The notes beneath the pieces were generated by a model. The model worked only from the letters and a program-made list of their open reading frames with translations. It did not search any database and was not told where the DNA came from. From Terriglobia bacterium (GTDB lineage Bacteria > Acidobacteriota > Terriglobia > Terriglobales > Acidobacteriaceae), in NCBI GenBank assembly GCA_020073395.1, contig JAIQFF010000020.1:1-49872 (forward strand): a stretch of 49,872 nucleotides of DNA. The letters are read 5' to 3'. Below, one piece after another: positions 27,178 to 37,098 of the stretch (its first letter is position 1; every line of letters starts with the position of its first letter). A program made the translations under genes and the position numbers.

Positions 27178-28847
27178 GCCGTTTCTCGTTTCGGGACGCA
27201 AACGCCCGCCGGGCAGCGGCGGTTCTTGACGTGCTCATCCACCACCTGGGGAAAATGCTTCAACACGGATTGGATGGGCGCGGGGACAATCTGCCCCAGG
27301 CCGCAAATCGAGGTCAACTTCATCGCGAAGGAGAGTTCGGAGAGCAGTTGCAAGTCGGAATCCGACGCGCGGCCTTCGGTCCACCCCGTAAGCATCTCGA
27401 CCATCTTTTGCGAGCCCACGCGGCAGGGAACGCACTTCCCGCAAGACTCATTGCGATAGAAGCGCACCGCGTTTAGCGCCATGTCCAGCATGCAGCGTCC
27501 TTCGCCGCAAACCACAATCGCTCCGGACCCCACCATTGAGCCGGCTGCAGCCAAGGCGTTCCAGTCCAGCGGAAGGTCGGCCATGGACGCTGGCAAATAT
27601 CCGGAAGACGGCCCCGAGGGCGCAAAGCCCAGCAGCGCGCGGCCGTCGAGAACACCGCCCGCGTAGTCCTGAATCAGTTCGGAATACTTCGTGCCCATCG
27701 GCACTTCAAAGATTCCGGGCCGGTTCACATCGCCGCTGATTCCGACAAACTTCACGCCGGCCGACCCGCTCTTACCTTGCGACTTGAACCACTCCACCCC
27801 ACGAACCAGGATCACAGTGGCGAAGGCGAACGTTTCCACGTTGTTGATCGCCGTAGGCTGGTTCCATAGACCATTCGTTCCCGGGAATGGAGGCTTGTTG
27901 CGAGGTTCGGCCCGCTTGCCTTCGATGGCTTCGAGTAACGCGCTCTCCTCGCCGCAGATGTATCCGCCGGGGCTCACGAAGATTTCCAGGTCAAAACTGA
28001 GATCGCTGCCCAGAATGCGCGCCCCCAGCAACCCTTCGCGGTAGCAGCGATCGATTTCTTCCCGCAGAATTTCCTTCGGATTTTCGTATTCGTGCCGGAT
28101 GTAGAGAATTCCGCGGCGCGCGCCCGTGACCAGGCCGGCCGTGATCATGCCTTCGATCACCAGCCATGGCGCATTCTCCATGACGAAGCGGTCCTTGATG
28201 GTGCCGGGTTCGCTTTCGTCGGCGTTGCATACGATGTATTTTTCCTTGCCGGGAGCGTTGCGCACGATCTCCCACTTGCTGCCGGTAGGGAAGCCCGCCC
28301 CGCCCATGCCGCGTAGGCCGCTGGCTTTCAGGGTGGCGACAATGCCCGCCCAATCGCGAGTTTCCACGAACCGCCGCACCACCGAATAATTCGACGAACC
28401 CTTGTAGGGATCGGACACCAGGGGCGTTCGGCGACGCTCTCGGGCCGGTTCAGGAAGGGCTCCGCCTGACAGCAGGTCCTTTACTACTGCGGCAGTGTGC
28501 TCGCCCTGAACGTTGCAATAGATCCGATCATTGATTGAAATCGCAGGCGCCTGATCGCAACGCCCCAGGCAGGACACATCGCGGATACTTACAGCCTCGG
28601 GGCTTGCGCCACGAAATGCCTGCTCCAGCGCGGCTTTCACTTCAACGCCACCACGCAGGTGACAACTCATATCAGCACAGACACGAACATCCACCTGGGG
28701 TGGAGGAGTCAACTGAAAATGTGGATAGAAGCTGGCCACAGCGTGGATCTGGCTCAGCGGCACATCGATCTTGGCCGCCAGCCGCCGCAGTTGGTCCGGC
28801 GGCAGGTAGCCGAATTCGTGTTGGATGCCTCTGAGTTCGTCGAACAC
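27174..28847 (-). CDS. NuoE-NuoF fusion: NADH-oxidising flavin/Fe-S subunit
   Basis: A 557-residue protein. Residues 1-125 are a thioredoxin-like [2Fe-2S] NuoE domain (C57, C62, C93, C97). Residues about 145-557 are NuoF: the NADH/FMN-binding GMGGAGFPTGSKW, NADESEPGT and ICGEESAL, and the [4Fe-4S] ligands in ESCGKCVPCRVG plus the later SICGLGQ. It matches HoxF, NAD-dependent formate dehydrogenase beta and NADH-quinone oxidoreductase diaphorase units. No molybdopterin or hydrogenase subunit is present here, so the likely reaction is NADH oxidation feeding the downstream Fe-S protein, or the reverse. GTG 28847 is the first start after an in-frame stop. First gene of the four-gene operon. A perfect TTGACA stands at 28985-28980 upstream. 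Confidence 0.93.
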   Translation of the reverse strand: MFDELRGIQHEFGYLPPDQLRRLAAKIDVPLSQIHAVASFYPHFQLTPPPQVDVRVCADMSCHLRGGVEVKAALEQAFRGASPEAVSIRDVSCLGRCDQAPAISINDRIYCNVQGEHTAAVVKDLLSGGALPEPARERRRTPLVSDPYKGSSNYSVVRRFVETRDWAGIVATLKASGLRGMGGAGFPTGSKWEIVRNAPGKEKYIVCNADESEPGTIKDRFVMENAPWLVIEGMITAGLVTGARRGILYIRHEYENPKEILREEIDRCYREGLLGARILGSDLSFDLEIFVSPGGYICGEESALLEAIEGKRAEPRNKPPFPGTNGLWNQPTAINNVETFAFATVILVRGVEWFKSQGKSGSAGVKFVGISGDVNRPGIFEVPMGTKYSELIQDYAGGVLDGRALLGFAPSGPSSGYLPASMADLPLDWNALAAAGSMVGSGAIVVCGEGRCMLDMALNAVRFYRNESCGKCVPCRVGSQKMVEMLTGWTEGRASDSDLQLLSELSFAMKLTSICGLGQIVPAPIQSVLKHFPQVVDEHVKNRRCPAGVCVPKRETA

Positions 28848-28985
28848 GGAGCAGGAATCCCCTTAGGTCTGCATCATAACGTCATGCGTTCGCCCGCCAT
28901 CGTAACGGCAAAGGTTCTCTTAGGAGATGTTCGAGCGCTCTCGACTGCACGTGTCCGAACTTTTCGCCACGTACCACACTGTCAA

Positions 28986-29014
28986 TTGATTTCAGAGAAC
29001 GGAATGGGTATAAG
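28986..29014 (+). promoter_or_regulatory. Promoter of the pentahaem cytochrome gene
   Basis: TTGATT (28986-28991), a 17-base spacer and TATAAG (29009-29014, 5 of 6 to consensus) form a good sigma-70-type promoter. Start near 29021 rules out an earlier in-frame ATG at 29004 and leaves a leader of about 40 bases. Its -35 box abuts a TTGACA on the other strand (28985-28980), so divergent transcription starts back to back; the minus-strand -10 box is not recognisable. Confidence 0.55.
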
Positions 29015-29060
29015 CAAAGCCAAATCACTAATCTCGGATATTGCTCACTATCGCCCAATA

Positions 29061-30425
29061 ATGAAGCGCGGAATGCCCACTCTCGCCGCCGTCGCCAGCC
29101 AGAACTTCCGACGAGCAGCATGTCTTTCGGTCTGCTTTGCGCTCGCCGGCAACGCCGCCAGCCAAACTGCTTCGATCGGAAAGTACAACGGCCCCGGAGG
29201 CTGCGCTTCGAGCAGTTGCCACGGCAGCATTCAGCCCAAACAGATTACCCGCGTTTCACAAAACGAGTACAGCATCTGGGCCGGACAGGACAAACATGCT
29301 CGCGCCTATCAGGTGCTTTCAAATGACGTCTCGCTCCGCATCGGGCGCATTCTGAATCTGAAGTCGCCGCCGGAGCAGAACGAGAAATGCTTGGCCTGTC
29401 ACGCGCTCGCGGTCCCGGCCGAGCAACGCGCCCAGACGTTTGAGCTGAACGACGGCGTGAGTTGCGAGAGCTGTCACGGCCCCGCTGCTGGGTGGCTGGG
29501 GCCGCATACCGTCAAGGACTGGGAGAATCAATCTCCCGAGCAGAAGGCAAAGCTCGGCATGATTGATCTGCGCGATGTGGCCATCCGCAGCCACACTTGC
29601 CTGCACTGCCACGTTGGCACCGCAGAGAAATTCGTCGATCACCAAATGATCGCCGCTGGGCATCCTGACCTGACCTTTGAACTGAATCTTTTCAGCGCGG
29701 TGATGCCGCGCCACTGGAAAGAACCCAGGGAAACTCCCTGGTTCGGCGCCAAAGAATGGGCCGTAGGTCAGGGCATGCAGTTGCGGGACAGCTTGCAGCG
29801 CCTGGCTCGCCGGGCCCGCAGCTCGACCTGGCCGGAGTATGCGGAACTCGATTGCATTGCGTGCCACCACAGCCTTACGGCGCCGAAGGACAGTTGGCGG
29901 CAGGAAGCAGGTTACGCCGGACGCACGCCGGGCGTTCCGGCATGGAATGCTGCCCGCTTTGTAGTATTTCGTTACGCAGCGGCGGCAACCGATGCGGCCA
30001 CGGCCAGCAAATTGGACTCGGAGGTGGCGACGCTCACGGGTTTGATGGGGCAACTCAGCGGCGACCGTGAACAGATCGCGGCCTCTGCGGAACGAGCCGC
30101 CGGCCTTGCGCACTCTTTAACGAGTGAACTGAACGACCGCCCCTACGACCAGGCTTTTACGATCCAGGTGATGCGCCGGATCACCGCTGATTCCAGCCTC
30201 TCTCTGCTGGGGCAGCGCGCCGCGGAGCAAGCTGCTATGTCCTTAGATTCCCTCTACAACGTTTGCAGACAGAACGGCGCGCCAGACAGCGATCTTCAGA
30301 ACGCGATTGCAGGATTGTTCGCTCAGGTGCAGAACCCGTCGGCCTACAATGCGCCCGCCTTTGTGGCGCAACTCCAAAAGGTCGGAGCCGCGCTCGGTCG
30401 CGGGGCTGGACAGGCCGGCAAGTAG
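29061..30425 (+). CDS. Pentahaem cytochrome c (cytochrome c554-like)
   Basis: A 454-residue periplasmic protein. The N-terminus is a signal peptide ([20 protein letters not shown]). Haem motifs are an unusual CxxxxCH (CASSSCH, about 53) and four CxxCH (CLACH, CESCH, CLHCH, CIACH). The region around [19 protein letters not shown] is typical of the cytochrome c554/NrfA-like multihaem class, where closely packed haems shuttle electrons. The C-terminal 150 residues are helical and haem-free. ATG 29061 is chosen because the promoter at 28986-29014 lies just upstream; ATG 29073 is possible. It is divergent from the NADH-to-decahaem operon and is the likely soluble partner. GH63-like gene follows 17 bases later. 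Confidence 0.88.
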   Translation: MKRGMPTLAAVASQNFRRAACLSVCFALAGNAASQTASIGKYNGPGGCASSSCHGSIQPKQITRVSQNEYSIWAGQDKHARAYQVLSNDVSLRIGRILNLKSPPEQNEKCLACHALAVPAEQRAQTFELNDGVSCESCHGPAAGWLGPHTVKDWENQSPEQKAKLGMIDLRDVAIRSHTCLHCHVGTAEKFVDHQMIAAGHPDLTFELNLFSAVMPRHWKEPRETPWFGAKEWAVGQGMQLRDSLQRLARRARSSTWPEYAELDCIACHHSLTAPKDSWRQEAGYAGRTPGVPAWNAARFVVFRYAAAATDAATASKLDSEVATLTGLMGQLSGDREQIAASAERAAGLAHSLTSELNDRPYDQAFTIQVMRRITADSSLSLLGQRAAEQAAMSLDSLYNVCRQNGAPDSDLQNAIAGLFAQVQNPSAYNAPAFVAQLQKVGAALGRGAGQAGK

Positions 30426-30442
30426 CGGTGCTCAACCGGACC

Positions 30443-33118
<2,676 letters not shown>

Positions 33119-33122
33119 CGCG

Positions 33123-34163
33123 ATGGTTCTCCGCAAGCGCCTCCTCCTCGCTCTCGCCTTGTTGCTGATCCTGATCGTGATCAGCACCACTGGATATCGC
33201 GTGCTCGGCGGCCCCTCCGTCACCTTCCTCCAGGCTCTGTACATGGCGGTCATAACCCTGGCCGGTGTGGGCTACGGAGAAATTGTTGATACCAGCCACA
33301 ATCCCGTACTGCGCGTGTTCAACATCGGCATTGTGCTATTTGGGGTCGCGATCACAGTTTATGTTTTTTCGATCGTGGCCGCCTTCATGGTGGAAATGGA
33401 GTTCAAGAAGCCCTTCTGGAGGCGCAGAATGCAGCATCACATAGACCAACTGACCGGCCACCACATTGTCTGCGGCCTGGGAGACACCGGCAGGTACGCA
33501 GTGGCCGAGCTGCAGAAAACCAACACTCCCCACGTGGTGGTGGACATCTCCGAAGAAAGTATCCGGAAGCTAAAGGAGTTGCATCCCGGGACTCTACAGG
33601 AAATGCTCTATGTAGTTGGCGATGCCACCGAGGAAGACATTCTGGAAAAGGCGGGCCTGAGTCGGGCCGCTGGCTTGATTGCCGGCCTCCCTCTGGACAA
33701 GGACAATCTGGTCGTTACCGTCATCGTGCGCCAGCGCTTCCCCAAGATGCGCATCGTAGCGCGCTCGGCCGAACGCAAGTTTGCCGAGCGCATGCTGCGC
33801 GCCGGCGCGAATTCCACCGTTTCCCCCAGTCAGATCGGGGGGATGCGGTTGGCCAGTGAACTGATCCGCCCGCACGTAGTCGCGTTTCTCGATACCATGC
33901 TCAAGGAGCAAGGCAGGACCGTGCGGGTTGAGGAGATCGAAGTCAAAGCCACCTCCCCATGGGCAGGCAACTCTCTGCATGACCTGAACCTCAAGGGCCG
34001 TTACAACCTTCTTGTTCTCGGTGTCAAGCGTCCCGTGGCGGAAGGCTCTTTAGAGCTGCAGGTGAATCCGCCCGACCAGTCAGTTGTGGACCGACAGTTC
34101 ATCATCATCGCGATGGGAGACATAAAAGACATCCAGCGTGCCCGCCAGGACGCGGGTGTCTAG
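33123..34163 (+). CDS. Potassium channel with RCK (TrkA-N/TrkA-C) domains
   Basis: A 346-residue two-TM channel subunit: TM1 about 6-25, pore helix and selectivity filter TLAGVGYGEI (about 45-55, matching GYG filters), TM2 about 70-95, then a cytoplasmic RCK domain with a Rossmann turn GLGDTGRYAV (about 118-128) and a TrkA-C domain (about 260-346). Such subunits form tetramers with a gating ring that senses NAD(H), nucleotides or Ca2+. ATG begins 4 bases after the glucosidase stop, suggesting coupled expression. Placed within a trehalose island it fits K+ handling during osmotic change; that is inference. Confidence 0.92.
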   Translation: MVLRKRLLLALALLLILIVISTTGYRVLGGPSVTFLQALYMAVITLAGVGYGEIVDTSHNPVLRVFNIGIVLFGVAITVYVFSIVAAFMVEMEFKKPFWRRRMQHHIDQLTGHHIVCGLGDTGRYAVAELQKTNTPHVVVDISEESIRKLKELHPGTLQEMLYVVGDATEEDILEKAGLSRAAGLIAGLPLDKDNLVVTVIVRQRFPKMRIVARSAERKFAERMLRAGANSTVSPSQIGGMRLASELIRPHVVAFLDTMLKEQGRTVRVEEIEVKATSPWAGNSLHDLNLKGRYNLLVLGVKRPVAEGSLELQVNPPDQSVVDRQFIIIAMGDIKDIQRARQDAGV

Positions 34164-34245
34164 GATTTGGATGATCGAGAAGTGCACGAGTTCAGGGGTA
34201 CCAGAGAACCTTGTGATGTCATCCTAGCCGAGTGGCATCGTGTGG

Positions 34246-34265
34246 GGCGGACACTCTTGTCCGCC
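34246..34265. repeat. Palindrome between convergent K+ channel and GH57 genes
   Basis: Perfect 8-base arms GGCGGACA and TGTCCGCC around CTCT in a 122-base convergent gap. Right flank is GCTTTTG on the plus strand, so it may act as a weak terminator of the channel transcript or be a REP-type element. Confidence 0.5.
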
Positions 34266-34285
34266 GCTTTTGACTTGGATCTTGA

Positions 34286-36733
34286 TCAGACGCCGACAGC
34301 CGCGTTGATCTGTACTTTTACTCTTAGCGCTTCGCCCAGCTTGACGAAACCATCCAGCCAGGCCTGCGCCTCGGTGTCTCCGCGTTCGGCTCGTTCTCTA
34401 ACTTCGCCGGCAATTCCTCGCATCATGCCGTAGTAGGTATTCTGGGCCTCCCAAAGGCGGACCTGGAACGGCAGAGTAAGAACCAGGGCGATGGTTTCCT
34501 GCAATCGTTGCAGCAGGCCCGGCTCCATGGGATTAGCAACGAAGCGGGTGAACAGCCGCTCAATCGTGCGGCGCAAGGAAAATTCCAGAGTCACAGCGTC
34601 GGGGGTCACGCCGGTCCGCCGTATTTCCTCCAGGATCTCCCGGGACTTGTTCAGGTCCACTTCTTCCACGGAGAATGCGTCGAGCAGGTCAGAATTCAGC
34701 GTGAAGTCCACCGCTAGCCGGAAACGTCTGGGCAGAGGCACTCCCAGGTCGGTCACGAAGCGGATCAGGTGCGCATGCTCGTCGTGAAAATTGCGATACA
34801 GGGAGCGCGCCTCGTTCGTCGCTTCTTCCAGAATGATGCCAAGTATCTTTCGTTGTTCGTCGCGGAAGAGCAATCGCAGGGTGTAGGTGCCGGAGCTGAA
34901 TTTTTTCTCCACCAGCCGCACCAGTTCTGCCAGGTCGCCACCCGCCAGCGCCGTGTCGAGTTCCTGATCAAGAAGGCGATACGCCTCGTCGCCCTGGAAC
35001 CGCCGCACCCCTCCAAGCACGCTGTGGTCTGCGAGATGCAGCACCCCAAAAGTGACCTGGTCCGATTCCCACGTGATTTCCGATGTAATACTGGCCTGCC
35101 CCAGCACGACCCGTAATTTTCCCTGTCGCGACGTGCGGTATTCCATCTTTTCCACGTCGTAGCAGTAAATGCGGGTGCCCTGCCCGTATTCCTCAAACAG
35201 AGAGCTGACGGCATAGTGAGCGCCAACCTTCTCCAGGTCAACCATCGCGGGCTGAACGTAACGCTCGTAGATAGACCGTCCATCGCCCTGTTCAGGGAGA
35301 TTGCTGCGGGCCTGCGCCAGCAAGTCGAGAAACGGCGTGGACAGGTCCTCAGAAAATAATTGTCCGGCCAGTTGCAGGGCGCGGCCGGCATACTGAATCA
35401 CCTGCACGGTTTCAAGTCCGGAAAGGTCGTCAAAGAACCATCCGCAGCTGGTGTACATCAGCATCAGGTAGCGCTGTAGTTCAAGCAGTTTCAGCCCGGT
35501 CACAGTTTCTGCCTGGGAGAGTTCACGCTTGCCCTGTGCGGTCATGAATCGAATTACGTTCTCGCGTGACCGGTCGAGAATTACCTCGATATACGCATCC
35601 CGGGTTTGCCACGGGTTCTCGAAAAGCTTTTTCGCCTCGGCTTCGTATCGCGGAGCGGCGGTGTCGCGCAGCCAGTCAAACGCTTGCCGCAAGGGCGCTC
35701 TCCACTGCTGGTTCCATCCGGAGTGGCCGCCTGAGTTGCAACTGCAATCGCTCCGCCAGCGTTCGATCCCGTGGGCACAACTCCAGGATGTATTGCCGAT
35801 GATCTTTGCCTCCTGGGTGGGTGGATGCTTTTCCAGATATTCGGCATAGTTGGTCAGCCGCGCCAGCTGGCTGGTCTCAATGTTTTGTAAGGCGAAAGCC
35901 AGCGCCATATCGCCGTAGGCGCGATGGTGTCCGTAGGTCTCGCCATCGGTGGCGATGTGAACCAGTTGTGGCCACGTCCTCGCATCGGAAAATGCGCCCA
36001 GGAGCCGGTCGGAGAATCGCTTGCCATCCGCCAGGAGATCCTCGAAGGCAATGGCGCGAGAAATAGGGCCATCGTAAAAAAATACGCTGATCGCTCGTCC
36101 CGACGGCACGCGAACTGCGTAGGCCATCGAAGGATCCACTCTGCCTCCATCCACCTTGCGCCACGCCCTCCCGCCGAGCGGCCTTACCCGTCCCGCCTGG
36201 TAGGGAGAAAGAATCGTGAACTTGATTCCCAGCTCCGCCAGGAGTTCCAGGGTTTGCAGGTCCGCCGCGGTCTCTGGCAACCACATTCCTTCGGGATGAC
36301 GGCCGAATCGCTTTTCAAAATCCCGAATGCCCCAAAGGATCTGGGTGTATCTGTCCTGGCGTGTGGCCAGGGGAAGGATCATGTGGTTGTAGGCCTGGGC
36401 CACGGCTGAGCCATGGCCGGAGAAGAGCCCCTGGCTCTCGCGGTCAGCGGTCAGGATCGCTTCATATACCGCCGGGCTCTTCTCCTCCATCCATGAAAGC
36501 AAGGTGGGACCGAAGTTGAAGCTGATTTTCGAATAGTTGTTGACGATCTGCAGAATGCGGCCATCGCCATCCAGAATTCGCGACGCGCTGTTAGGGGCGT
36601 AGCATTCCGCGGTGACCCGCTCGTTCCAGTCATGATAGGGATAAGCGGAATCCTGGTATTCAACCGCCTCCAGCCACGCATTTTCCCGCGGTGGCTGATA
36701 AAAATGAGCATGAATGCATACGTACCGTTCCAT
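34286..36733 (-). CDS. Glycoside hydrolase family 57 protein with DUF3536
   Basis: An 815-residue cytoplasmic protein. The N-terminal GH57 barrel keeps HAHFYQPPRENAWLE, FNFGPTLLSWM, GMWLPETAADLQTLELL (family nucleophile Glu in WLPE) and ATDGETYGHH (acid/base Asp); the C-terminal half (about 480-810) is DUF3536. GH57 enzymes act on alpha-glucans (amylase, amylopullulanase, branching, 4-alpha-glucanotransferase). Since no GlgB or GlgX is seen here, it could be the branching or trimming enzyme of the island. ATG 36733 has GGGAGA upstream and a TTG one codon earlier is less likely. Transcribed away from treY. Confidence 0.9.
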   Translation of the reverse strand: MERYVCIHAHFYQPPRENAWLEAVEYQDSAYPYHDWNERVTAECYAPNSASRILDGDGRILQIVNNYSKISFNFGPTLLSWMEEKSPAVYEAILTADRESQGLFSGHGSAVAQAYNHMILPLATRQDRYTQILWGIRDFEKRFGRHPEGMWLPETAADLQTLELLAELGIKFTILSPYQAGRVRPLGGRAWRKVDGGRVDPSMAYAVRVPSGRAISVFFYDGPISRAIAFEDLLADGKRFSDRLLGAFSDARTWPQLVHIATDGETYGHHRAYGDMALAFALQNIETSQLARLTNYAEYLEKHPPTQEAKIIGNTSWSCAHGIERWRSDCSCNSGGHSGWNQQWRAPLRQAFDWLRDTAAPRYEAEAKKLFENPWQTRDAYIEVILDRSRENVIRFMTAQGKRELSQAETVTGLKLLELQRYLMLMYTSCGWFFDDLSGLETVQVIQYAGRALQLAGQLFSEDLSTPFLDLLAQARSNLPEQGDGRSIYERYVQPAMVDLEKVGAHYAVSSLFEEYGQGTRIYCYDVEKMEYRTSRQGKLRVVLGQASITSEITWESDQVTFGVLHLADHSVLGGVRRFQGDEAYRLLDQELDTALAGGDLAELVRLVEKKFSSGTYTLRLLFRDEQRKILGIILEEATNEARSLYRNFHDEHAHLIRFVTDLGVPLPRRFRLAVDFTLNSDLLDAFSVEEVDLNKSREILEEIRRTGVTPDAVTLEFSLRRTIERLFTRFVANPMEPGLLQRLQETIALVLTLPFQVRLWEAQNTYYGMMRGIAGEVRERAERGDTEAQAWLDGFVKLGEALRVKVQINAAVGV

Positions 36734-37098
36734 CAAATCTCCCGGATTGTCGCCTCAGTACGCGCGCGACGAGGGGCGAGTAGGGCAATCTAGTGGATTT
36801 TCCTTCAATCTCTTCCCGAATCCGCAACGAACAACCGCTGCGATTGCTCCTGCATCTTTGAAACCGTCCTGCCAGTCCACATAAGGTTATCAGCAAGACG
36901 CGGAAGTTTGATGCCGCTTATTCATTTCGAGTTCCACACAACCGACGCTATCTGTTTATACTGCATTCGGGCGCACAGCGGGCGATCAAGAAACACCGGT
37001 TCGGCGAGCGACATTTCAGCGTTGTAAAAGTGCCGAGTTGCCGGCGGCAACTTCAGCCGCATTCCATGCCAGTGTCAGGTTACGATCGAGGCGATTGA
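36734..37098. other. 365-base divergent intergenic region between GH57 gene and treY
   Basis: No gene or RNA recognised. It holds a candidate -10 box TATACT (36957-36962) toward treY without a clear -35, and the palindrome at 37036-37052. It is comparatively AT-rich from 36785 to 36965 and should carry the promoters of both flanking genes. Confidence 0.5.
37036..37052. promoter_or_regulatory. Candidate operator upstream of treY
   Basis: A 17-base palindrome, AGTTGCC-GGC-GGCAACT, with perfect 7-base arms, ending 46 bases before the treY start. Its dyad form and position suit a repressor site; no regulator gene lies next to it. Confidence 0.35.

Noticed and set aside
25006..28847. Formate dehydrogenase, NAD-reducing hydrogenase or full complex I
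   Set aside because: NuoEF and NuoG-like pieces are there, but no molybdopterin, hydrogenase or membrane proton-pump subunit is encoded in the window.
28659..29060. Upstream extension of the pentahaem cytochrome frame
   Set aside because: Overlaps the NuoEF coding start on the other strand and the promoter at 28986-29014; the signal peptide begins after 29061.
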